DNA from: Phoronis australis
Taxonomy: Eukaryota > Phoronida > Phoronidae
Direction of reading: 5' to 3'
DNA: 64,000 nt
Assembly: GCA_002633005.1 (NCBI GenBank)
Contig: NMRA01000189.1
Location: 164,264 to 228,263 of the forward strand
Shown here: in pieces, positions 1-13,828 of the stretch
Numbering within the stretch: position 1 is the stretch's first letter
Layout of the letters: each line of letters begins with the position of its first letter
Program-made: the position numbers and the translations under genes
The notes under the pieces: generated by a model
The model's input: the letters and a program-made list of their open reading frames with translations, nothing else
Database searches by the model: none
What the model was told of the DNA's origin: nothing

Positions 1-1194
1 CGTCATCATAATTTCTGGACACTTACATCCAGCCAATTTCATGATGGCTGATATATGTGTGCAGTTTACTTAACTTAAAGCCAATAAGCAAAGTTAGGAT
101 GTGTAAAAAATAAATCCCGTTTCATTTTTCCTCAACTCCGGTAGACTTGCTGTTTTGTAAAGGTGATCGAGCAAAAATGGAAGGGCTCTGAGGAGCAACA
201 CATGGTGAAATTGAATAAAAATTTAAAGGTGAGGTTGATCAACAACGTGACGCAAAGTACACCAACGAACCCATGAGGAGAAATCTTTACGAACCAAATT
301 TGAAAAAGTTCAGTCACAGTATTGCAGACCTAGACCTTTGCAAACATAATTCGAAAAATGGTCATCACAGCAACATCTTTCGTCCGATTTTGCCCATGAA
401 CAAAACTCCTTGGGCTAACGTAAACACTGTAAGTAAATTTCACGTGGATCAGACGAAAACTGCGATCTCTAGCACAAATGTGATAGGCTAATAAGGTGCA
501 GCCTGCTATAAATAACTTGTCAACAAAAGAACAGTCATCTGGGCAGTAAATCTCGAATATCGCGAGAATGGTAAGTGGTAGCAAGAGACATATTTCACAG
601 GGCTGATAGCGCATGATAAGGTCTATCCACACACCAAATTTCTGACGAACCCATCAAGAGATGTCGAAGATATGGCACAAAAATGGTAAAACCAAGAGAA
701 AAGCAAACAAGGCACTAGTGATATGGAATGATCTTTCTATCGGAAAAGATCAGAAAAATACCACCAGAAATAGCAGAGCTATGGCTCCGCAATCGAAAAA
801 AAGGGAAAATGGTCGCCACAGTGCCATCTTGTATCTCAGGTTTTAACCAAAAACAATAGGCTTCGAGCCATTCACAAGACACGTGTATCAATTTCATATT
901 GATCCAATAAGAATTGACATCTGTACCGTGCAAGCAAAGAAACAAAAGAAAAAAAATTATGACAAAACAACATACGACAGACACTTGGAGAAATTTCATT
1001 TCACCAAGTAATAACTTAGAGATTATGCAGGACCCTAGAAAACTTTGGCTACTTAAGAACATCATATCTCAGAAGTGGCTGATCATATTTATGTGAAACT
1101 TTCAGATATTATGCTTTATGTACTGTTCCTAAAACGCTGCTATGAATTACTTTGTCAAATCATTCTTTTGTGTGGATTACGCACATGTACCATG

Positions 1195-1450
1195 TGGGTG
1201 CATATTGCCCTCTTAGTCTCTAGCCGGCTGTCCAGCCTCCTGGCTGTATCTCGTAAAACCCACTGCAGGATCTCAATGAGATTTGGCAGTTGTTGTCCTT
1301 AAGCTGATGACAGATGGCGCTAATTTCAGGCCATTCCAACTGCCAATTTCTAGAAACATACCGTTTGCTTTGCAGTGCAATCGTGGGTGCATTTTAATAC
1401 GTTGCTGCGTTCTAAAGAGGGCTATAAAAAATAGACACGGTGATTTATTG
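1195..1450. repeat. Copy of the 'CTGTATCTCC..TAGTGGC' dispersed repeat
   Basis: 'ctgtatctcgtaaaaccc', 'atctcaatgagattt', 'gatggcgctaatttcag' and 'cgtgggtgcatttt' are shared in order with 53,405-53,800. It is shortened in the middle. Confidence 0.7.
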
Positions 1451-4044
1451 AAAAAAAAATCAAAAGTTCCATGAAAATAAAACAAAATGATAATTTACAA
1501 AACTGTAGCAGGATTTCTGAGATTTCATCTTGAACATTAATATAATATCAAATGAAATGTGATGGTTTTATTGACGCCATGTGACCCTTTTGGTAAATTT
1601 TACTAAAGAAGTCTTGTCAAGTAAACCAATCATTGGCAGACTGGTATAAAAGCACAATCATTCTAAAGGCTTTCATAAAATAAGTACTTTGATACAGTGT
1701 TGAATTTTATATTTCTGTAGATATTTGAACACAGACTTGTTAACTTGCAAGCTCTACATAATCTGAAGAATTTGCTTGTTTGACAAGTTTCAGTTCCCCA
1801 AATAATAGAGACTGTTTTGTAACTGTGGCAAATCTTGCTGCTGTGGACAACTCCTCTTGCTCAATGGTTTGCCAGTTCTGGTCAACCAGTTTTTAAGATT
1901 TTTGGGATTTCTGCTGGGGCATTGCCAGCAAGCTGAACTCGTAATATCTTGGCAATATAACGTCAGTAGCCGAGATGGATTACTTCCCCTGGCTAGATGA
2001 CATATTGAGTGCAGGATCTAAAGTGTCTGGGAATCGTTTATACTGGAAGTATCATAGTGCAATACTGCAAAATATTTATGCACTTTTAAGTATTGACTAT
2101 TTTCTTTTCAATATATCTTGGGTTGTTACGCAATTTTAACTTAAATTTTTGAAAGACCTATTTTTTGTTAATGAACTTAAGTCTTAAAAATAAAGAAAAA
2201 AATGGCACGTGCATTGGACTAAGCCTTGGCAATATGCTGCATGGAGTTTGCCTATTTAGACCTGTGAACCTGTGTGTGATGCGGCTAGGTTTGGAATCAA
2301 GTACATGGGCCAAACTCCGTAACACTTGGAAGTTGTTGTACCTGAGTTTGGCAAATAACGCAGATAAAATTCAAATTACTCGACCCCTTTTTATACTTCA
2401 TACATCGAAACAAATTGTTATCTTTGATTCGGATCCAAAAGTACCTTGAATCACACAGCCTTGCATTATTTAACTGTACTTGGGGAAACATTTCATTGGC
2501 GTCCTTAGAAAAGCATGGTGGTCATAAGACCGCCTCTTTTTGACAACATGGGTTTATGGCATTGAAAGCTGTAATTCTCCTGTTTAGCGATCAATGTTCA
2601 ATTCTTAACTTAAACGCGTTGGGGTTTACAAACATTACCAAGTTCATCGAATTTTGAATTGTTGTGGAATGAGTTAGCAACTCAAGTCGCAGACAAGAAG
2701 TACACGAATCATTTTCGAATCTGCAATTGTCAGACATTGTCGGCCTACACGAGACGCTACCCCGTTCAAATTTCACTGCACGGGGGTATTAAGGTCACTC
2801 TAATAAGCTATAGTGTTCACAAGTTGCCCCCTCGCTCCCCACATTGCTTTGCTCAGGCAGGGTACATAATGAAGTTTGAGACATATAAACAAAGGAAGAC
2901 CAGTTGCAATTTGAGCTTTTTTCTTTCCTTCCGTTGTGTATAACCGATTTTTCTGTTCAAACAACGAAAATTGTGCAATTTTCAATGACTGGTTTGCTTT
3001 TCATAGTCCGTAGTGTCTAAAGAAGTGGGAAAAGAATGTTACAGCGGATATCAGTGTCACTCATCTTGTTCCCTGAAGTTCCCAAACAAAAGAAGCCAGT
3101 CATAAAAGTCCAATCACTGTGATAAGTACCTATTGTGTTCACAAGTGGTACAAAGAAATATTCATTGCTGTCAGTTGAAACTAAGATGTTAATTAGCGCC
3201 CAGTGCTAATGGCACGCAATGCATCAGCTGACATTGAAATTGCCAACGTGAATTAATCTGCGATGTGTTGCATTTATTTGACCGTCATTTAATAAAGAAG
3301 TTGAGCATGCTCTCTTTATTCAGCAATTCGGCTGACATTGATGTGGGAAGAGTTCACTGTCCAATCAGAAATCGCATTTGGGCTGACAGTGTTACTTATT
3401 CACACAATCACACAATTCCGTTCAGTCTTTAAATATTGTCAGTACATGAGAATTGTTTGTACAGACTCAGTCAACAAATCTTACTAGATTGCAAACATTA
3501 ATGTCCATAATTTCTTCATGAAGTGTATCGCCCATGGTTGAGGTTTTTGAATTTTTGTGCAAATGCAGTCACAATTTATCGGCATACATCCCTCGTGTTG
3601 GCTGAGCCGATACCCATGTAAATTTCATCCGAAGTGTCGTGCAACTTTTGTCTTGATAATGTCGCTTGTGTTAAATGTTTATTACGTTAAAATTGCCGAA
3701 GATGGATTTATCTTTAGGGGCTTTTAATAGTACAGCAACTGCAATGCAGATGTTTTGTATCAAAAGTTTTTATTGTTTCCATTTTATTTTCATTTTACCA
3801 ATGTCCAAATATATTTACAAACTGTGAACAATTATTACACATCCGTAAGATATGTTTTCATAACATGTGTTTGCGTTATAACTTGTGTAATTTTTTATGT
3901 CTCGCAGCAGTAACTGTTGTTCAGCCGGCCATCTCCTGGTGCACATGACTCGAGGCGACTCATAAAAACCGAGACTGTTGATTATGAAAGGTCTGCTGTC
4001 AATTGTTGCATCTGCTAGAAATTCCAGGGGCTCTTTTTAACCCT

Positions 4045-4069
4045 CTGGCTAGTAAATCCTTCTAGCCAG
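4045..4069. other. Short perfect hairpin
   Basis: CTGGCTAG, nine bases, CTAGCCAG. It is isolated, with no terminator-like context, and its role is unknown. Confidence 0.5.
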
Positions 4070-4382
4070 ACTACAGGCTCCAGAAAAAAAAATAGTTGCA
4101 GGCGGTCTGGTACACGTGGTACCCAGTGTACGCAGGCCACTCGGGTGGGCCCTTTGCACTGATCACCTGGAGCCTTTCTTATGATTTACTAAAATGTTGA
4201 AGTCTTTATTGTAGCTGGAGTATAAAAATTGAAAGTTTTGTTGAAGATTACGTTCCTATGGGCTTCAGTGACTACAACAATGATAATGGCTGATCATGTA
4301 TAAGCATAACCTTAAAAACTGGTAATGTTGAAACAAACGAGATGATCTAAACATAGGTAATAATCACTTGCAGGGTAGTGCA

Positions 4383-4436
4383 TTTCGAGAACCAGTTTCC
4401 TCTACTGAATAACGGACATAAAACTGGTTCTCAAAT
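4383..4436. mobile_element. Foldback mini-element, copy 1
   Basis: Inverted arms 'tttcgagaaccagttt' and 'aaactggttctcaaat' flank a 22-base spacer. A second copy with similar arms, spacer and right tail ('cgg..ctctgta') lies at 63,191-63,246. Confidence 0.75.
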
Positions 4437-4914
4437 ACCGGGACCTCTGTATTAGTGAGTATTGCTTGAACGGTAAAATTCATATATTGGGATAAATTAC
4501 TAAATTCTTTGGTTTTGAAATAGAAATTTCTGCTAAATTAAATATAATTATTATAAATAACTTGGTCATTCAATTCAGGAGTTTAATTGCAAAGATTTTT
4601 CTGTAGCATCAAGTTTGTCAAACACCAGCTCGACAAATGTGACATATTACTGATCAGGTGCCTTCAGTCAAACTGGTCTCGCTCGCCAAATGCTTCTTTA
4701 TATTTTAATTCTCAACTTGCCAAACACAGCCTCAACTCGGATCCAAGATTTTCCAACACTTTCTATGTTTGTCGACCTTTTGAACTTTCCCTTGATATTT
4801 GGATACCAAAAATTACTTTTTACACTCTCTTGGTGAAATAAGATAACATTGGGGTCAGTGTGCGATCAAATAGTGACATGCAATCCAATCAGAATATAAA
4901 AATCTTTCATTACA

Positions 4915-4935
4915 GTATTATTATCATTATTATTA

Positions 4936-4969
<34 letters not shown>

Positions 4970-4985
4970 TACTACTACTATTATT
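4915..4985. repeat. (ATT)n microsatellite
   Basis: A run of ATT/TAT triplets with a few ATC interruptions and a short ACT stretch at its right end. Confidence 0.95.
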
Positions 4986-6741
4986 GTTTCTGTAATTATT
5001 CATGACATCACACAAAAATTGAATAAGACACTTTTATTACGGAATATGGGCAAAGGTCAACAGGTCAAAATTAACATCATGTATATGAATTCTCTACGAT
5101 TTGAAAAATATCAAAGTCTGTCTTGAGTTTATTTCACCAAAAATCAATTGGTTTGCATGACGTATAATCGCCTTCATATTCTTGGTAGAGATTCGATGCT
5201 TTAAGTTATTCTATGGAAACCCCTATCATAAATATCAAAGAACTGGTTCAAAGAAAATGTTTAACCAAATCAGTGAGACAATCAGCTAAATATATGCCAG
5301 GTCTGTCATTTTCCCTTCTTAGAGCAAAACCGAAAACATTTTAGTTTCTTAAATTGGTAACATTCAAACTTAACACAATTGTTTATGTGCTTGTGAACAG
5401 CAAATGAATGTTCTTAGTGAAATAAAAATTTCAGAAAACATTTCAGTTACTGTTGGATCTATCAAATTTTCTCCAGTCTAAGTTGCAGACATGGATCCAA
5501 GTATTTTTTCTCTGTTAATTTCAAGTGTTAACAACAATGCCTTGAAAGTTGGCTGTTTCACCCCTTTAATCTCTACCCAACCTTCTGGGGTTTAGTATCA
5601 ATTGGGTTCTTTTGCTACAAGCGCATTTTGGCACAGATAATGAAAATGCCAGCTTATGTTTGTACATGAATAGTCTCTAGGGCACGTGACTCTGGGCTAT
5701 ATACCACCTAAGTTTTGTTCGGATTTAACGAATATGCTCTGAACAGTCTTAGGGTGTAAAGATGCTGGATATACATGTAATCTACACGAATTTCCATCGT
5801 TTGTCAGCGGGTGTTCGGTCAGGGGTCGTATGCCCCGGTCACGATATGGTGGCCTGCCTTTGGCTGCATCATCGACACTGCATTTTAAAAATATATGAAA
5901 AGTATTGCAATGACCATCACTGTAGCTCTATCTCTTGTAATTGTATTGAGCAACTGCCATAGATCACATGTTGGCAACAAATTTACAATAAATCTCTCAC
6001 TGATGTTAAATTGGTCATTCCATACGAAAAGCAGCTCTTAACATCTGTAGTTATCCTGAACACATTAATGCATCTTTTTGATACCAAAATTAGATGGAAT
6101 AGTCAGGTATGATAGACTGTGAAACCTATTTGTGTTTAGCACACACATTTGTCTGCTGACTACTAAAAAATGGGTTATATTATCTTGACATCCTTGATTT
6201 GAACTAATATTGAGATGGGTGTTATTTTTAGCCCTCAAAGCACATGTCTGCCTCCAGTTAGTAGACGGCAATCTCTAGTGATGCGTGAAATTGGTAAAAA
6301 ATAAGTCAATGCTGCCAATTAAGTATCAGTTTAAGATTTAATGATCATGTGAAAAAGCTAGCATTTTTCAACCTTTGAGATCAAAAGTGTCGAAAAATTG
6401 CCAATTCTTAACGTAACCACTTAAGTAGATCAGGAGCATGTACACTGAGTAAGTATTGGACATAGAGCAGTGCTTTACAAAATCTCAGCATCAATGCATT
6501 CTGTTTAATGACATGTTCTCTTTAGATGTATTTAGTTGGGAGATTTCTTGGACTGATTTCCTGCATGAACTTGATGAGGGAGATAAGTGAAACGTCCACA
6601 TAGGAGCATTTTCAAGACAAAAACAGTATTTCAAAGTTGTCCATTTGGTTTCAGATAAAGTTAAAATATAATCGTATGTTAAAAAGAATATAAATATAAA
6701 TAGATTTACATATTCATGTGAATTTTCACATTATTATTGTT

Positions 6742-6873
6742 GTTATTCCCCAGGACCACATCGCCATACTTACTGGACACGGTTTAGTGATTTGCTGATC
6801 ATTTTCACCTCAAAACTCGTTCTTAAAAACATTTGGCAATTTCCAGTCCACTTCATATTCATATCATCGTTAT
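6742..6873. repeat. Dispersed repeat, copy at 6.7 kb
   Basis: It aligns in the same orientation with 16,587-16,713, sharing 'ttattcccca', 'atacttactggacacggtt', 'gtgattt', 'aacatttggcaattt' and 'atcgt'. It is diverged and its family is unknown. Confidence 0.75.
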
Positions 6874-7875
6874 ATGTTGTGTTTTTAACTCGCTTGGCCA
6901 AGCAATCACAAAGATAAGGAATCAGTGTGCAAGTTCCACTCTAATTGCATGCACCCAACTGCTCTAAGTGTTTCTTGCTACTGTATTTTGCCCTTGTTAA
7001 GCTGCCTGAAACACGGAAATCGAATTAGGTCTTGTACTCTCACAAAGTCAATCACATATTATGTCTGGTGATAGGATTCCATATCCGTTATCATCTCAAA
7101 TGGTTTCGCTGGTCTTGTTGGGGATGGCAATGGACGGTAAGTCGTGTTACATACGAGACTTATTTTATAAGAATAAGTGGCCTAATTGGACCTGTTTTTA
7201 GTCAGCTAAACAGGATGAATGCAGCTTTGAGTACAGCTTAGTGTATGGAGTTTGACATAAGTGCAGTGATCAATGTAGAAAAAACATAGCCTCACATCTA
7301 TGGGCCAATTTGGATGATCTTATGGGCCATGTTATTTCTGTCTTTTTTTGCTTCTAATTTTAATGGGCTTGTTGGCCGCTAGGTTGAGCAATCACAGTGC
7401 CTCCATTAAGCTATTTTTTTTATGCTAGTGTTTCTTGAATTATCCCTAAAGTGACCCTAAAGCATCTTTTAGTCTGCTGTGACTAAAATTTCTTGTTTAG
7501 AATACCGTGTGACACCTGAAGGACTGTCAGTGAAAGTTGTCTCTGACCATCACTTGGGTTAGTCACAGTTGCTTGGATGCAGAAACTATGTTACCTTACA
7601 TTTCAGTACACATGTTTAATTTAACTTACAAACCCAAAGTGTGAGCATCGAGGTCATATTTCCCATAAAATTTAAAGTGCATATCTTTAAAAATAATTCT
7701 GTTGATAAGGATTGTAATCTAGTACCTGAAACAGTAGTCAACTACTTTACACATTCCTGAAGTTTCCTAATTAAATCAATTTAGACTCGTCCTATAAAAT
7801 CACACATTCTAAATAACACCACTATAGATTTTCTGGGATATGCATATAGTAGTAATAAATTATAATAATAGTAAT

Positions 7876-8048
7876 GTTGCAAATATTTAAATTTGCATGC
7901 CATCTGTTGGCCACATCATGTGACCTAATGAATATAAGTCCGAAACAATTTCTTCCCCGACTGGGACTGAAACCCAGCACTTTCTGCTAACCGTGCAGAA
8001 CCGTGTGACCAACAGATGGTGTGCAGACACGACTTAAATGTTTGCAAC
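7876..8048 (-). mobile_element. Foldback element with tRNA-like promoter box
   Basis: The outer arms 'gttgcaaatatttaa..gccatctgttgg' and 'ccaacagatgg..ttaaatgtttgcaac' are inverted repeats. On the - strand the interior reads 'ggtcacacggttctgcac', then 'gctgggtttcagtcccagtc'; the latter is close to the RNA polymerase III B box (GGTTCGANTCC) with TΨC-like self-complementary flanks. It is likely a small element derived from or mimicking a tRNA. No cloverleaf is complete, so it is not a tRNA gene. Confidence 0.5.
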
Positions 8049-9917
8049 ACATTTTCCTGGCCAAATTGAGATTGTCATATTCAAATGATGATAAATGATA
8101 ACATTGTAGTGCACTGAGAATGTGTTCATTCACAAAGTCAAACAGTTTTATCACACTGTTCCTTCAATCTGCTCATTCACAAAATGTGGTCTTAATTTTT
8201 TACATAACTCATTGCACGAGTGCGGGACATTTTTAGTCTCACCTGTTTATTCAGGTTTAACAAGCGTGCTCTTGCCTCGCATTCTTACGTATTTTTCTGT
8301 GAACTAACTAGCCGCCAGTTCTGTACTTGCTAGTCATTTTTGTTAACACCACGTTTTTTTGGCAAAAATTGTGTTTTAGTTGCTTAATAAGTAACAGAAA
8401 TTGGTTAGTTGAGGTACATCCGCTTCTGTTTGTGTTCTTGGCTCTGACGTCATATCGGTTTGGGTGAAAATTGTTTTGATATGTGGTCATGGTGCTTCTA
8501 CACTGATGTAATTGCTTAACCAAGTGAAGAGCGTTTACAACAAATGTCGTAAATGAATTAATATTTTGTTATCGATGTTCAGAAGGTTAATGCGCTTACA
8601 AAGAAAGTTTGGATGACGACTTTTAAAGTTACACAGTTCTGTTAAGTTTGCTGCGGTGGCACTGGCCAATATTATAACAATATTATCAAAAAATTATTAC
8701 AAACTTATTGCAATACTACTTCAATACTATTACAGTATTATTTACACACCATATGGCATTGCGAGGTATATAAATTACTGAATTGTCCTATTAAGATTCT
8801 TTGCCAGTTAAGTTTCTGGTATGAGACTGTTTTCATTTTACTTGCAGATTCGGCAAATTGCAGGAGAGAAAAACAGCACATGGAAACCATTTGAGAAAGT
8901 CAGTGGATTCTTAAAAAAGGTCTCAAACACTTGTGTCAGTTTACAACATCCTTCTCTGCCGTTGACTTACGTATTCTTTTGCTACAGTTCGATTTCCTAT
9001 TTGGCCGTTTTGGATTTTTGCTCACAGTTTGTGCACAGTTCCTTGTATTTCATTATGTCACAATCACAAACACTTCCGCAGTGGGCCATCTAATCTTTTC
9101 ACATCTTTTTCACTTTTTTAAACAAAATTACGAAATTTCGGTGGAGGTAGTTTGTGGTCAGACTTGTTTTGTGACATAGGGAAACAAAGTACATGTGTGT
9201 TTTTGTGTGTGTGTGTGCTAACAATTTCCTGACTTTTCTCAGATGGTTTGATGCTGGTTCTGTGGATTTGTTTTTTTTTTTTTTGTTTTTCATTTTATTT
9301 TAGTTTCTGTAGAACAATGCCACTACTGGACACAGAGATCAAAGTGCCTTATTAATCTGAAGATAGACGCTATTCAAGAATTTTGTTTTAAATTGGATAC
9401 ACCATTATTTGATATAGTTTAGTTTCTATCGCTTCACTTAAAAATTGTTTTCCAATCCATGTTCCTTTTAAGAATGACTATATTATTTTTTCAAGGTGGC
9501 TACCAGTACTGTCCAAGTTGGCAGACATCTGGTGACAGGTTTTCTTGTTTTCAGGTTTCTTTTGTGGTTGAACTGACAATAGTGCGGCTGTGGAGCTGTT
9601 TTGTCCTGCGTTAATTGAATTTATAGTCTGCAGACAGAATCTTTACAAAATGCAATGGCAGATCTCCGGTGGCATTCAAGGCTTTGGCATAGTCCAAAAA
9701 TACAGCTAGAGTTAAAAAAATGTGCTGCTGTATGAGTAAATCTTCTGTTGCTAAAATTTAGGTTCTCCCTTGAAAAATTGTTTTCAAGATAATGGCATTA
9801 TCATGTGGTTTTATTTGATTATTTTTTCTGGCAGTTTGAGATGGTGGTTTAATCTTGGTTCTATCTTCATTGTGCAGTCTTTATGTGAATAATGACTAGC
9901 AGCTCCATAGGTTGGGT

Positions 9918-10099
9918 ACATGGGTATATGTGGGTACTGTTTATATGAGCAGTGGCGCCAATAGATCATAGGTTGGGTTTGTCATGGGCGGCGCACCATA
10001 GGGGGCTTTTTTCAGTGCTGCGCCGCCTACGATCTATGGCCCCCACTTTTCAGTGCTGCGCCTCCCATGTATATTTGGGTAACATTTATATGAGCAGTG
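9918..10099. repeat. Direct repeat flanking a GC-rich palindromic insert
   Basis: 'tttatatgagcagtg' occurs at 9,939 and 10,085, within longer similar stretches starting 'catgggtatatgtgggta' and 'catgtatatttgggta'. Between them lie paired motifs 'agatcatagg' / 'cctacgatct' and two 'cagtgctgcgcc' motifs. It may be an insertion with a duplicated flank. Confidence 0.5.
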
Positions 10100-11511
10100 A
10101 CACTAGCAGTAGTGAAAATTATTGACACTGACAAACGTTTTTCAGCTATCATGTACTGTTATAGACATCTTTCAAATAGTATCAACATTATGAAATATGC
10201 CTTATCACTCACTAGATGGTGATAGAATATGTGGTGTGCTCTGTTCAATGAAATGTTCAGTTAACTGCTGTGATTTGTATAGAGATTTAAGACTGGGATT
10301 CAGTCACAGTGTTTTTGATTAATTCTTTGCGATCATCGTGCTCTCAAATAAGTACTGTATACCAAAATCGAATACCATCACCATTGTACAGTTTGATTTT
10401 CCGGAAACAGGCTCCAAGCTTTTGTTAATATTTTTAAAGGGGCAGGAACTGCAAATTTTGCAGACTTTCAGTTTTATACGTTGAGCTCATACCCTTATTG
10501 GCCTTTTTCAATGCTAGCGTTTTTGGCAGCGCGCCAGCTGTTTTCCCAACGCTCGTTGTATTTGGTTCATTGAAGCACGATAAATTGTGAAATAACTGGT
10601 GTAGAGATGGCCTGGTTGAGCTGGTACTCTAACTGAGACAAAGTCTTATAACTATGAATTCAAGCAGATTTTTACATTAGGTGATGGACATGTACCTCAT
10701 CTAAGCACAACTCTATGCACCTTTGTATACTGAAAATTATGTGCTACTCTTTGAAGAACTGACATTTGTTGAGCGTGGAATAGACACGCTGCCGAAAAAG
10801 CGCTGAGTGGTATTTATCCATCTTTTCACAGCATGTGCTACAACATTTGTTGATAGGAGAACTGCACAGGTTTGTTTTCATTGTTTGAAGGACAGATATC
10901 TGTTAACTACCACAGAACAAGAGAGGAAGAACCTCAGCATTGGGGCTGCTATTCTTTTCTTGATAGGCCTCAGTTTATATTGTGTGACCTGCCTGAGCAA
11001 TACAATGGGGCAACTTGACTTGGATTGGCCACCCTACAATAAAGCAGTATATCTAAGTGATCCTTAAATACCCCCAAAGAATACAGTGAAGTTTCAATGG
11101 GGAGCTCGCAATGAAGGTAAAATTTTTACTGGTTGCATTCAGCACATGGTACTAATTTTAGACGCGATATATTCTTAAATTTTGGACTATGTGGAAATCT
11201 GTTTCTGATCTGTCAAAAGTGTAGGAGCACAGTGTGGCGGTTGGTGAATAATTAGACTGTAATGATCAATAAACCTTGCTTGCAGTGGACCGAGCACACA
11301 CTCAAAATCTGAGATACTTCAGTCCTAAATAAGCAACATGACCAAACTTTGAGCCCGTTTTCTCATATTTCGCAGGATACTGGCAAATCATCCGCTGGGT
11401 TACTTTGGACCCTGTGCTTATTTGATGCATGACGGCGTTCTGTCGTTCAGTAACTTTTCCAGACGTGAGGGGTTCTGAACGTGAGATAACAAGGGTTACT
11501 GAAACCTGGTA

Positions 11512-11850
11512 GAATGGATTGTCTTAACTTCTGTTGTAGTTGGGCGATTTTGGTGATTCAAAAACTAAACATGTTCAGCATTTGACAAGGAATTCAGAAA
11601 TGTAATTGGTTTATGTTCAAATATGTTATAACTTAACTTTCATTTTTAGCAGCACAGCCCAGTCAGGCTAGATATGATCTGATCGGAGATTAGAGCAATT
11701 ATCGAACAAAATAGAGCTGGCCCTCCAACCATAAATGCCAGAATGGAGTTAATCAGTCGTGTAAGATATTGGCTACAGGGCCAAACTTCCCAACTTGTTG
11801 TTGGGCTATAGAATCGAACAAGTTGGGAGCAATGGGAAAACACCGTAATG
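11512..11850. repeat. Dispersed repeat, inverted with respect to 63.6-63.9 kb
   Basis: The reverse complement of 63,588-63,930 aligns over most of its length, e.g. 'ataaatgccagaatggagtt', 'cttcccaacttgttg', 'ctatagaatcgaaca' and 'gattcaaaaactaaacatg'. No protein-coding capacity was recognised. Confidence 0.9.
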
Positions 11851-13556
11851 GATCCGGAGTTTATAATATTCACATCCTGAAATACCACAATGCCATCTGA
11901 GCCTGTGATATTTACTTATGATGCTGTTCACCTGTAGATCGCTGCTATTGTGCTGATTACCAATTTACATATAAAATAGTTTGAAATTTCTATCACTATA
12001 TTGCTAGTGAAGTTTAACTGTTTTACAGCAAGTTGCCCTGTTTTGAAAAGTGTTACAGCGAACATGTGCATTCACCAAGACACACAGCGTATTTCCTGGC
12101 TATGACACTCAGATAGTTGCAGGGAATCTGTGCTAAATACGAAGCTTCATTGATGTTTCAATGGACCAGAATGTTCCTAATGGAAAGAAACATAGAATTG
12201 TTTAGTGGTCATAGCTGTACAAATGAAGAGCAGACCATTCTGAAGCCAATCACACTGGCAGGAGTTGTGGCATCTTGTATTCGTTAAATCATTTGTGAAC
12301 GGCAGGTAAGTTAAATTGTTGGAACAACTTGATTCAGCATTGCAGCTGCAGATGATTTGTGCAATTTTCATAAAACAGCAGAAAACTTGAGAAGGCATGA
12401 ACCACAGCTTCAAAGTGCCGATAAGTTCCCATTCTGTACCACTTCGGTTGACTACCTTTCCCAGGCATTTATTAACTGAAATGTCAATTTGAAGGGTATT
12501 TATAAAAGATAAATTTAGCAAGTCAATAAATTCAAAATTCATTGACGTACTAGTCTAATGGGATCTGATGTTTCTTTTCAACTACAAAATGGCTACACCC
12601 ACAAGAACTGTGCATTTTAATGGTCATGAAAAAAAAATTCATATCAGTTGTTCAATTTTCGATGGGCTTATTTGTGCATAAGATTACCATATCAATTGTT
12701 TAGGGGAAACATGTCCATTGAAATTGCGGTGTTTTTAAGAAAATATGACCAAATTTCATCTTCTGAAAATCGGGAAACTTTCTAAGCATAAGTTTGGTTA
12801 ATTTTCAGATGATTAAGAGTTATTTTTCATAACGCCTAATATGAGCAATGTTAGAAACTTTTATATTTAAATTTCTAATGCAATTAGAACTGCATAAGTT
12901 AGAAGATAAATGTTACTAAATAAATTTTGATGCTTAAACCTCTGTATTTTTATGAGTACTGAATTAAGATGTGTGTCTGTATGTATTTAGCTCTATACGC
13001 AGACATGTGTATAATGTCCTACATGACCTTGACATTTGAAGCTGCTCAGTTGTTGCTTTTAAGAACCAATGATCTTCAAATTAGTTCTGCCATTTAGTAT
13101 CAGAAACAGGTGATAGCGTTTATGTTACAAAATTGTACCGCTCGTGACTGGCTTTTTTGCAAATCTTGTTTCGTAAACAAAATTAATATCCCTACTTCAT
13201 CTTTCTAAAACCTTTTTTGAATTGTTCTTCGCTACTTAAGGGCATTCATGGTGGGTAGCCTGATCAGAGCTGCATTCCACAGACACCTGCAACATGAACA
13301 CTAGTGTAATGCCATGGTTAACTTGTAATGCCAGGGTTTCTTAAAAGACACTCATTGTTTTTGATTTAGTGGAGCCATATTGTAGGAATGCCTTTTTTGG
13401 ATGTTTTGGAAATTTTGTAAGTCAATGTCATAAGTCAATGTCATTTTAGGTAAGGGAATACTATTGTGAGAAAGCTTTCGAACCTCTAGAAATTGAATGA
13501 GTTACTAAGAACCCCATCTCTTCATCTTTATGCTAGTTCTGCTTTACTAAAATGCC

Positions 13557-13828
13557 TGGGTTCTGTTTCATGAAAGTGACTTAAGACAGAAATTTGGTCC
13601 TACACTGCCGACTTCACAATTACTGAATAAAGGTTTAGTCAAGCAATTTTGAGTGCATCACAGCCTAGAAATAATCTATAGAAATTACCTCAGTTAAACT
13701 AGTAGTTATGTGTATCTTCCCAGAGTCTTTACAATTTTGCTCTAGAGAAATTTAACTATTTTTCATGAACAGTTGTGTGGAGTGTATTAGACCAAATTTG
13801 CGAATCACTTTTCATGAAACAGACCCCT
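13557..13828. mobile_element. TIR element, 'GGGTTCTGTTTCATGAAA' ends
   Basis: The left end 'gggttctgtttcatgaaagt' is matched by the inverted right end 'acttttcatgaaacagacccc'. It is about 270 bases with no open frame, so it is MITE-like. The ends resemble those of PIF/Harbinger-type elements, but no clear three-base target duplication is seen. Confidence 0.75.

Noticed and set aside
10807-11067. 86-codon frame with a hydrophobic stretch
   Set aside because: No family recognised and no splice or promoter support.
12177-12542. Cys-rich - strand frame with TRCHNSCQCDW, considered as TIMP C-terminal exon
   Set aside because: Cysteine spacing and the CLW/CxW pattern of the family do not fit, and no good splice sites frame it.
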